NCBI GenBank assembly: GCA_023134935.1
Contig: JAGLUD010000371.1
Location: 1-7,316, forward strand
Reading direction: 5' to 3'
Length of the DNA stretch: 7,316 nucleotides
Origin: Paracoccaceae bacterium
GTDB taxonomy: Bacteria > Pseudomonadota > Alphaproteobacteria > Rhodobacterales > Rhodobacteraceae
The notes below the pieces were generated by a model. The model ran no database searches. It saw only the letters and a program-made list of their open reading frames with translations, and was not told the origin of the DNA. Positions 1 to 5,226 of the stretch are shown piece after piece (the first letter of the stretch is position 1; the number at the start of each line of letters is the position of its first letter). The position numbers were made by a program, and so were the translations under genes.

Positions 1-684
1 CTTGACGCGAAACATCGCGATCTCCCGCTCGACGACGGGCTTGGCTTCCTGAACATATCGATCGAAATCTGGAATTTGGTTGCGGATAGCAACAAAGCGG
101 GTGCTTTCGATCGCCTCTCCGCTTCGATTTACAAAGGAAACACTTCCTTCGATCCAACTGTTGTTCCGTTTTACCAGGCAGCAAAACGTGCCTAGCCTCT
201 GAACCGCGCCGTCGCCAGTGCCAAACAGGCCTCCGGTCATAACATTGTTAATTACCTCTGCTTTGAAAAGCTCGTTCGCTGTTGGTCTGTTGGTGGTGGA
301 ATTATTTAATTCACCAACGACCTGACCGCCATTTTGTCGAATGCGCACTTCGTTTGGTATTAGGCGGGGCGTATTATTCTTTTCGACTTCCACATGAAAA
401 CTTGTCCATTCACCGGCGAGCCATGCAACATACTCTGCGCGATTATCCTCTTCAGGATTGAGAACGTATCGCTCAACAGGCTGATCAAGAATTTGCGCCA
501 TTTTTTTTGCTGCGGGCTCTGTAACCCTGTAACCTTGCTCGGCGCGACGGATGGTGGAAAGCGATACAGATCGACACGCAGCGCTAAACGCAGATTGCGT
601 AAAACCGGCACTTTTACGATCCTTTTTAAGAATGTCACTTCGAATTCGAACGGAACGGTGTGGGTTATTTTCTTCAATCGGCAT
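1..684 (-). CDS. XRE-type helix-turn-helix regulator, C-terminal part cut by window edge
   Basis: Reading the minus strand from ATG at 684 gives 228 codons with no stop up to base 1, so the gene continues outside the window. Residues about 16-75 read as an XRE/Cro-type DNA-binding domain: SAGFTQSAFSAACRSVS is the helix-turn-helix, STIRRAEQG the recognition-helix region, and PAAKKMAQILDQPVERYVL the closing helices. Residues about 84-228 (starting EYVAWLAGEWTSFHVEVE, later GTFCCLVKRNNSWIEGSV) alternate short hydrophobic strands with glycine/tryptophan turns. They suggest a beta-sheet-rich sensing domain of a family I do not recognise. ATG 684 was chosen because it is the first ATG after the in-frame TAA. 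An in-frame GTG ten codons upstream is possible, and neither has a strong ribosome binding site. The gene diverges from the GT4/NusG pair and could regulate itself or that pair; this is inference. Confidence 0.85.
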   Translation of the reverse strand, partial: MPIEENNPHRSVRIRSDILKKDRKSAGFTQSAFSAACRSVSLSTIRRAEQGYRVTEPAAKKMAQILDQPVERYVLNPEEDNRAEYVAWLAGEWTSFHVEVEKNNTPRLIPNEVRIRQNGGQVVGELNNSTTNRPTANELFKAEVINNVMTGGLFGTGDGAVQRLGTFCCLVKRNNSWIEGSVSFVNRSGEAIESTRFVAIRNQIPDFDRYVQEAKPVVEREIAMFRVK

Positions 685-754
685 CGTAATTTCCAAACTG
701 TTGGTCTTACTCACTTAGTTGCATGATTACCCACTGAAGTAAACGACTTACCCT

Positions 755-776
755 GCAATCACTGAGTACTGATTGC
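755..776. promoter_or_regulatory. Perfect inverted repeat, candidate operator
   Basis: GCAATCA and TGATTGC are perfect 7-base arms around an 8-base spacer (CTGAGTAC). The site lies about 70 bases upstream of the minus-strand regulator and about 170 upstream of the GT4 gene. That is a normal place for an operator bound by a dimeric XRE regulator. The symmetry is directly visible; binding is inferred. I could not place a convincing -35/-10 pair around it. Confidence 0.4.
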
Positions 777-796
777 GTACAAAAAACCGCATTAAG

Positions 797-811
797 TTCT
801 CACAATGAGAA
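797..811. promoter_or_regulatory. Second perfect inverted repeat in the divergent intergenic region
   Basis: TTCTCA and TGAGAA are perfect 6-base arms around CAA, in the gap between the regulator and the GT4 gene. The arms differ from those of the 755-776 repeat, so they would be sites for different proteins or a small hairpin. There is no T-run on either side that would make it a terminator. The rest of 685-945 holds no gene I can support. Confidence 0.3.
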
Positions 812-945
812 AAGATAAGTGCTAGTAGTTGACGACTAATCGGCCCGCGCATTTCGAAACACCGCTATATTGAAAAATATGTAGGATTTGGTAGACTCTG
901 GCACATAATTTTTTGGCGGAAACGCGTTACTTTGGACAGACCTGA

Positions 946-2031
946 ATGATACCTATCCAGGAAGTATATTTGGCAGGACTCTCGGGCTTCATCGTCACGT
1001 TCGCGCTAAGTGTCGTGCTAGTCCTAACCAAACAGTACCATGGACGGTTTTCTCTGGATTCCAGTGACGGCGTTCAAAAGTTCCACAAAATGCCGACGCC
1101 GCGTGTCGGGGGCGTCGCAATTGCGATTGGCTATTTCGCGGCCTGGCGGTTGATGGACGGTGACGCGAAGCAGTTATTTGGAATAATTGGTCTTGCAGGA
1201 TTGCCGGCGCTGGCATTCGGGTTGACTGAGGATATTACCAAAAAGGTAAGTGTACGCATCCGCCTGATCGCAACAATTGCGTCGGGCATGATTTTCGCAT
1301 TGTTGTCTGGATACACCATCACGAGCGTCGAAATTTGGGGTTTGGACTACCTGCTGGCGGTCCCTGTTATTTCTCTTGCATTCACGGCCTTTGCCGTTGG
1401 CGGCGTTGCGAACGCAATTAACCTGATCGACGGATTTCATGGCCTGGCCTCGGGAACGCTGGTTCTCATCCTTCTCGCTTTCGCATTGGTCGGCTGGCGC
1501 GTTGACGATGGTGTGTTCGTTGCGCTTGCTCTAACGATGGCTGCTGTCGTGTTCGGGTTCTTTTTGGTTAATTTCCCCCTTGGAAAGCTGTTTTTGGGCG
1601 ATGCAGGCGCCTACTTCGCGGGATATTTCGTTGCGGTCATGGCAGTGATGTTACCCGCCAGAAACCCCGAAGTTTCGCCGTGGGTCAGTTTGCTGATCTT
1701 GGGGTATCCGGTGACCGAAACCGTTGTATCGATCATTCGGCGGGCCGTGTCACACGACGCACACCCCGGAGAGCCCGACAGCGCGCACCTGCACCACGTC
1801 GTCTACAGAAGTTGGGCGAAATCCGCGGCCAACATCTTTCAAGCACCGGCGCTACAAAACTCCATCACCAGCGTTTTTATGTGGGTGTTACCGCTTATCA
1901 CCCTAATAACCGTCAAGTATTGTGGCTTCCAGGCGTCTAGCGCATTATTGTATTTGTCGATTGTAGTAGTGTTTTACCTGATCACGTATCGCGCGATTGT
2001 AACGCGTAATTCCTCGCCAAGTGGCAAATAG
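946..2031 (+). CDS. WecA/MraY-like polyprenyl-phosphate sugar-1-phosphate transferase (glycosyltransferase family 4)
   Basis: A 361-residue protein with about ten or eleven hydrophobic helices and no signal peptide, as expected of the inner-membrane enzymes that move a HexNAc-1-phosphate (or related sugar phosphate) from a UDP-sugar to undecaprenyl phosphate. This is the first step of O-antigen or exopolysaccharide repeat assembly. Family motifs appear in order: HKMPTPRVGG (47-56); an acidic motif TEDITKK (94-100) where relatives often have DD; NAINLIDGFHGLASG (156-170); FLGDAG (217-222) with D219; and HLHH (281-284), the cytoplasmic histidine motif. His165 stands where WecA has the second Asp of DGIDG; I believe this is a subfamily variant rather than damage. 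TTGGACAG just upstream gives a weak ribosome site for ATG 946. The stop is 2 bases before the NusG-like gene, so the two are probably one transcript. The sugar specificity cannot be read from the sequence. Confidence 0.92.
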   Translation: MIPIQEVYLAGLSGFIVTFALSVVLVLTKQYHGRFSLDSSDGVQKFHKMPTPRVGGVAIAIGYFAAWRLMDGDAKQLFGIIGLAGLPALAFGLTEDITKKVSVRIRLIATIASGMIFALLSGYTITSVEIWGLDYLLAVPVISLAFTAFAVGGVANAINLIDGFHGLASGTLVLILLAFALVGWRVDDGVFVALALTMAAVVFGFFLVNFPLGKLFLGDAGAYFAGYFVAVMAVMLPARNPEVSPWVSLLILGYPVTETVVSIIRRAVSHDAHPGEPDSAHLHHVVYRSWAKSAANIFQAPALQNSITSVFMWVLPLITLITVKYCGFQASSALLYLSIVVVFYLITYRAIVTRNSSPSGK

Positions 2032-2033
2032 AT

Positions 2034-2594
2034 ATGGGTATTGTTAATGCCGAAATCCCCGACACGGGCGATCACCTCAACATAAGGGTTAACACCGCTT
2101 GGTTTGCCGCGCAGTTAAAGCCAAACGGATATGCCAAAGCTAAACATAACTTAGCGAGGCAGGGGTATGAAACCTTCATGCCGCTCATTGAGCGTGTGGT
2201 TAGTCATGCCCGCACAAAGAAACGTGTCATGCGGCCGTTGTTCCCCGGATATATTTTCATCACATTTGATCCTGAGCAAACGCAGTGGCGTTCTATCAAC
2301 AACACGTTTGGCGTCTCAAGCCTGATCATGGCGCGGACGAATAGCCCGGCCCGTGTTCCGGACAGCTTAATGACGACTCTGCTTGCCGGTTGTGATGTAA
2401 GCGGTCATATATTGCCACCCGAAAAGCTTAACGCAGGCGATAAAGTGCGCATCATCAGCGGTGCGTTTGAAGGTACGTTTGCGGAAGTACAGCGCGCCTC
2501 CGAAGGAGAGCGGGTGCGACTGTTGCTAGATATAATGGGCCGGTCCGTTGCGGCAAATTGCGCGCAAAACGAGTTGGAAATTCTGCGCGCCTAA
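2034..2594 (+). CDS. NusG/RfaH-family transcription elongation or antitermination factor
   Basis: A 186-residue protein. Residues about 21-117 form a NusG N-terminal (NGN) domain, which binds RNA polymerase: WFAAQLKPNGYAKAKHNL, then RPLFPGYIFITFD, then FGVSSLI. Residues about 132-184 form a KOW-type domain, with LNAGDKVRIISGAFEGTFAE at its start. The NGN domain is preceded by about 20 unconserved residues. Housekeeping nusG normally sits beside secE and rplK. This copy sits directly behind a polysaccharide-initiating transferase, which points to a specialised paralogue of the RfaH/LoaP/UpxY kind that prevents early termination in long envelope operons. The start is 2 bases after the upstream stop and lacks a clear ribosome site, so translation is probably coupled. 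Whether the KOW domain switches fold as in E. coli RfaH cannot be told from sequence. Confidence 0.9.
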   Translation: MGIVNAEIPDTGDHLNIRVNTAWFAAQLKPNGYAKAKHNLARQGYETFMPLIERVVSHARTKKRVMRPLFPGYIFITFDPEQTQWRSINNTFGVSSLIMARTNSPARVPDSLMTTLLAGCDVSGHILPPEKLNAGDKVRIISGAFEGTFAEVQRASEGERVRLLLDIMGRSVAANCAQNELEILRA

Positions 2595-2624
2595 TATTTG
2601 CTGCGCGGTTTGGATTTGTTGAGT

Positions 2625-2670
2625 GTGTGGGTGCTTTCACCCGCACTGCGGTAGCCGTGGTGAGGGTGAA
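2625..2670 (+). promoter_or_regulatory. Competing hairpins containing an ops-like core, downstream of the NusG paralogue
   Basis: GTGTGGGTG pairs with CACCCGCAC (2625-2646, one G-T pair, loop CTTT). TTCACCC (2636-2642) can instead pair with GGGTGAA (2664-2670), so the two stems exclude each other. Between them CCGCACTGCGG can make a small stem, overlapping GCGGTAGC (2648-2655). That octamer is the core of the ops element that recruits E. coli RfaH, and it is followed by CGTGGT (ops: GTNNT). No T-run follows, so this does not look like a simple intrinsic terminator. Function is inferred from position only. Confidence 0.3.
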
Positions 2671-2671
2671 T

Positions 2672-2812
2672 TGGGCCGTTACTGCTGGTTCGAGTTGAAA
2701 GCGGGCGCACACTCGCAGGTCCAACAAAAGCGCGGCAAGTCAACGAAAAGCGCCGATGTCCGCTTCCTGACTGACTGTACGCCTCGGGACGTTACTGCTG
2801 GTTCGAGTTGAA
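2672..2812. repeat. Left repeat block flanking the fic gene
   Basis: The motif GTTACTGCTGGTTCGAGTT occurs twice here, with its 23-base copies starting at 2677 and 2790 (period 113). Bases 2672-2733 are identical over 62 bases to 3996-4057. Bases 2781-2812 are identical over 32 bases to 4106-4137. Between these, 2734-2780 matches the right block imperfectly with a one-base length difference; shared parts include TCAACG and TCCGCTTCC. The block encodes no plausible protein. ACACTCGCA (2709-2717) is matched by an inverted TGCGAGTGT at 2819-2827, just past the block. It looks like a dispersed intergenic repeat of unknown family. The rest of 2595-2905 holds the hairpins and the fic upstream region, with no gene. 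Confidence 0.85.
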
Positions 2813-2850
2813 CCGGGGTGCGAGTGTACGATTGGATTGATCGGGTTGCT

Positions 2851-2901
2851 AATTGGACGCAAATGGATATGATTGGTTGAAATTAGACAGTGCAATTGGA
2901 C
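2851..2901. promoter_or_regulatory. Three AATTGGAC-like repeats upstream of fic
   Basis: AATTGGAC at 2851-2858, AATTAGAC at 2881-2888 and AATTGGAC at 2894-2901 lie in the 93 bases between the left repeat block and the fic start. The last overlaps the likely ribosome site (GGAC, about 9 bases before ATG 2906). Such spaced short repeats could be binding sites, perhaps for the winged-helix domain of the Fic protein itself. The words are short and the stretch is rich in ATTGG, so chance is a real alternative. Confidence 0.2.
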
Positions 2902-2905
2902 ACCC

Positions 2906-3955
2906 ATGGATCTTCGAAATTTGAGCATAACCCCGGAGATGTTGAAGCTTATCTCCGAAGTCGATGAGTTTAAGGGGAGCTGGAAGGCGTTAAAAAGCCT
3001 GTCACCCGATCGCCTTAAGTCCCTAAAATACGTTGCAACCATTGAAAGCATTGGCTCATCCACACGGATTGAAGGCGCCAAGCTTTCGGACAAGGAAATT
3101 GAAGAGCTATTACGCGGGCTTACCACGCATTCATTTGCCTCTCGAGACCAGCAGGAGGTAGCTGGATATGCTCAATCTATGGATATGGTTTTTGATCACT
3201 ACGCAAATATACCGTTGAGTGAAAACTACATAAAGCAGCTTCATCAGGAATTGCTTCGCCATTCCGTTAAAGACGCGCGACACCGAGGGGAATACAAAAA
3301 GTTTCCAAATAATGTCGAGGCATTTAATGCCGCTGGAGAGAGTGTCGGGACCATCTTCGAGACGACCAGTCCTTTCGATACACCGGGCAAAATGCAAGAC
3401 CTCGTTGTTTGGACGCGAGACACTCTTGAGGATAAAAGCCTGCATCCGCTAATTGTGTCGGGCGTCTTCACAGTGGTGTTTCTTGCCATTCATCCATTTC
3501 AGGATGGGAATGGCCGTTTGTCACGCGTACTTACATCGCTGCTGCTTCTCAAAGCCGGGTACAGCTACATTCCGTATTCTTCACTGGAAAGCGTTATCGA
3601 GAGTAACAAGGATTCTTACTACCTTTCGCTTCGCCGAACGCAAGCAACGCTGGAAGATGACAATATTGACTGGGTGCCGTGGCTAAGGTTTTACCTCAAC
3701 GCGCTCAAACGCCAGAAAGATCACCTGAACGTTAAGCTCGAGGCGCAATCGACTGAAACCTACAAGGGGCTTTCACGGGAGAGTATTCGGATACTGGAGT
3801 TTGTAGCCGAGCACGAGCGGATCACGACAAGCGAAGCCCTTGAACTTACAGGCTCTCCGCGACCAACAGTAAAGGCGCGCCTCTCAAAACTTGTGTCAGA
3901 CGGACACCTGCAGCTTTACGGAAAAGGAAGAGGGGCGTTTTACAGTAAGGGCTAG
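2906..3955 (+). CDS. fic: Class II Fic-domain protein (predicted AMP-transferase) with C-terminal winged helix
   Basis: A 349-residue protein from ATG 2906. The Fic core carries the complete catalytic motif HPFQDGNGRLSR (196-207): the catalytic His196 and the DGNGR loop that holds the nucleotide phosphates are intact, so AMP transfer from ATP to a protein hydroxyl is expected. The autoinhibitory motif [S/T]xxxE[G/N] is present at the N-terminal side as STRIEG (52-57, Glu56). That makes it class II, which restrains itself without a separate antitoxin, and none is seen nearby. Residues about 288-349 (RILEFVAEHERITTSEALEL, then RPTVKARLSKLV) form a winged-helix DNA-binding domain, the layout seen in Shewanella SoFic. 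The in-frame TTG at 2873 would add 11 residues, but ATG 2906 has the better ribosome site. The gene is bracketed by near-identical repeat blocks and has no functional link to its neighbours. The target protein is unknown. Confidence 0.9.
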   Translation: MDLRNLSITPEMLKLISEVDEFKGSWKALKSLSPDRLKSLKYVATIESIGSSTRIEGAKLSDKEIEELLRGLTTHSFASRDQQEVAGYAQSMDMVFDHYANIPLSENYIKQLHQELLRHSVKDARHRGEYKKFPNNVEAFNAAGESVGTIFETTSPFDTPGKMQDLVVWTRDTLEDKSLHPLIVSGVFTVVFLAIHPFQDGNGRLSRVLTSLLLLKAGYSYIPYSSLESVIESNKDSYYLSLRRTQATLEDDNIDWVPWLRFYLNALKRQKDHLNVKLEAQSTETYKGLSRESIRILEFVAEHERITTSEALELTGSPRPTVKARLSKLVSDGHLQLYGKGRGAFYSKG

Positions 3956-3984
3956 GAAAGTTGGATATATGACGTGCGACTCGA

Positions 3985-3996
3985 ATGTTCGAACAT
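3985..3996. repeat. Perfect 12-base palindrome at the edge of the right repeat block
   Basis: ATGTTCGAACAT is fully self-complementary and ends on the first base of the 62-base repeat copy, 29 bases after the fic stop. It has no counterpart at the left block. It could be a protein site or mark the junction of an inserted segment. It does not fit the alphaproteobacterial LexA pattern (GTTC-N7-GTTC). Confidence 0.4.
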
Positions 3997-4250
3997 GGGC
4001 CGTTACTGCTGGTTCGAGTTGAAAGCGGGCGCACACTCGCAGGTCCAACAAAAGCGCCGAACGTCAACGGAAAACAAGCAATATCCGCTTCCGTACAACC
4101 TGTGTGCCTCGGGACGTTACTGCTGGTTCGAGTTGAAAAGAAGACCGCGTCCAGCGCGGCCTTCAATGACACCGAAAGTCAACGGGAATCCGCCGATGTC
4201 CGCTTCCTGACCGACTGCATGCCTCGGGGCGTTATCGGCCATTCCCGTTA
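3996..4250. repeat. Right repeat block flanking the fic gene, ending in a hairpin
   Basis: Two further 23-base copies of the GTTACTGCTGGTTCGAGTT motif start at 4001 and 4115 (period 114), in the same orientation as the left block. A third, degenerate unit follows: 4178-4231 resembles 2739-2791 (GATGTCCGCTTCCTGAC shared) but ends in CGTTATCGG instead of CGTTACTGC. Two inverted repeats lie inside. CCGCG/CGCGG is at 4145-4159. AACGGGAAT (4181-4189) matches ATTCCCGTT (4241-4249) perfectly, and GCCGA/TCGGC extends it inward, so the block end can fold into a long hairpin. Short open frames here share the peptide CWFELKAGAHSQVQQK with the left block, but that follows from the DNA repeat and is not evidence of coding. 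Confidence 0.85.
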
Positions 4251-4298
4251 AACGTGTAAATATTGATACCTAACTTTGTTGTCTAATTGGATAATAGA

Positions 4299-4337
4299 AA
4301 AATTATATATTCCCTATAATCAATACGTTATAATTTT
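4299..4337 (+). promoter_or_regulatory. AT-rich inverted repeat with TATAAT boxes, candidate promoter/operator
   Basis: AAAATTATA (4299-4307) and TATAATTTT (4329-4337) are perfect 9-base arms. TATAAT occurs at 4315-4320 and 4329-4334. No good -35 box lies at the usual distance, so the promoter call is weak. AATACGTTATAA and AATACGGAATAA start 21 bases apart (4322 and 4343), two helical turns. The stretch from 4251 to 4532 is much richer in A+T than its surroundings and contains no gene I can support. It is the likely upstream control region of the membrane protein gene and perhaps of galU. Confidence 0.3.
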
Positions 4338-4532
4338 GAGAAAATACGGAATAACAAATGTCGTTTATGGCTTAGTTTCGCGCATAGATTGCATTGTGTC
4401 CGTCATCATTACGTCCATCGGAAAATAGTTATCGAACGCCATTAATGAAACCTCTGCGAATAAATGCCGCTTTTGCTGACGCCGCCTTTCAAAGTATTTT
4501 CAACCAACAAACTGAGTAGCCGGGAAGTGAAA

Positions 4533-5120
4533 ATGACCGTCAAGCCTACCCAGATACTGCTCTCCCCGCTCATAGTTATCTTCGTTGTCTACATCGCCGT
4601 TTTCCTGTTCCAGCTTCACGTTGTTTTTCCAGTCGAGGCTAGGTTCTTCCCGGTCTATTCCGCAACTGCAAGCCTGATGTTCCTGCCCCACGCGGTGCGA
4701 GTTTTGGCAGCGGCAATCATCGGCCCGAAAGCGTTCTTCCTACTCGTTCCCGCCACCATCGTTGGAAGCCTGATACAATCCCGAAACTACGGAGAGGTGT
4801 TCAACGGAACATCGCTATTGATGGTTCTCGTCGGCGCTGCCAGTGCGCCCGCCGGATATATAATTCTCAAGAGAATAATGGGCGACCGGTTCGTGTTCTC
4901 GGAGCTCATGCTCAATTGGCGATATGTGTTTTTCACGGGCATTATCGCTTCTGCGGTGAACTCGGTCGGGCTTGTGGCGGTTTACGTGGCTCCGGCTGAA
5001 ACAACGGTTATTCTGAACCTAATGCTGCGGTTCTTTGTTGGCGACATTTTTGGACTGTTTGTCGGATTGGTTTTCCTAACATTTGTATTCCGGATTTTGC
5101 GCAATTTTAGAACGGCCTAA
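4533..5120 (+). CDS. Six-helix integral membrane protein of unknown function
   Basis: A 195-residue, strongly hydrophobic protein with about six predicted membrane segments, near residues 8-32, 43-62, 66-82, 92-113, 131-153 and 162-187. There is no soluble domain. The part around FFPVYSATASLMFLPHAVRV followed by GPKAFFLLVPATIVGSLI resembles in spacing the MASE1-type membrane sensor domains, but without a signalling output domain; I hold that loosely. Start choice: ATG 4533 follows GGGAAG at 4522-4527, a good ribosome site. The in-frame ATG 4464 would add 23 non-hydrophobic residues and has no ribosome site. galU follows 106 bases later on the same strand without a visible terminator, so cotranscription is possible. 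A role in envelope or polysaccharide handling is guilt by association only. Confidence 0.8.
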   Translation: MTVKPTQILLSPLIVIFVVYIAVFLFQLHVVFPVEARFFPVYSATASLMFLPHAVRVLAAAIIGPKAFFLLVPATIVGSLIQSRNYGEVFNGTSLLMVLVGAASAPAGYIILKRIMGDRFVFSELMLNWRYVFFTGIIASAVNSVGLVAVYVAPAETTVILNLMLRFFVGDIFGLFVGLVFLTFVFRILRNFRTA

Positions 5121-5226
5121 AACCGATCGGCCCAACGCGGCCAAAAAATCCAAATCTCGGCGCTATGCGGGCTTTATTGCCGTCGCTGAATTCAAACATA
5201 AAGTAATAATTCAGAGAAATCTCCTA

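Noticed and set aside
394..726. Open frame of 110 codons on the plus strand, and a 105-codon minus-strand frame over 360-677.
   Set aside because: Both overlap the XRE regulator in other frames. The regulator frame has a recognisable helix-turn-helix and stays open to the window edge; the others have no protein-like pattern.
829..871. Promoter formed by TTGACG (829-834) and TATATT (866-871).
   Set aside because: The boxes are 31 bases apart, too far for a standard sigma-70 promoter, and no -10 lies at the normal distance.
899..917. Sigma-54 promoter, from CTGGCAC upstream of the GT4 gene.
   Set aside because: The -24 half matches, but the -12 position reads TTTT instead of TTGC. The only GC nearby is at the wrong spacing.
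2686..2696. GGTTCGAGTT in each repeat resembles the T-loop of a tRNA, suggesting a tRNA fragment or attachment site.
   Set aside because: The bases on either side cannot form a T-stem (GCTGG would face TGAAA), and no acceptor or anticodon arm is present.
2623..2811. Short open frames over the repeat blocks (also 3974-4210 and 3985-4251) sharing the peptide CWFELKAGAHSQVQQK.
   Set aside because: The shared peptide follows directly from the 62-base DNA repeat. The frames have no ribosome site, and their ends differ because the repeat tails diverge.
2873..2905. TTG start for the Fic protein.
   Set aside because: It remains possible, but ATG 2906 has a GGAC ribosome site at a suitable distance, and the extra 11 residues add no recognisable feature.
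2672..4250. CRISPR array or integron attC sites.
   Set aside because: There are only four exact repeats, with period about 113 and related rather than unique tails. No R'/R'' core sites of attC type are found, and no cas or integrase gene is present.
5083..5226. Longer galU starting at 5083, inside the membrane protein gene.
   Set aside because: The extra 48 residues are unlike GalU N-termini, and the conserved protein begins right at ATG 5227.
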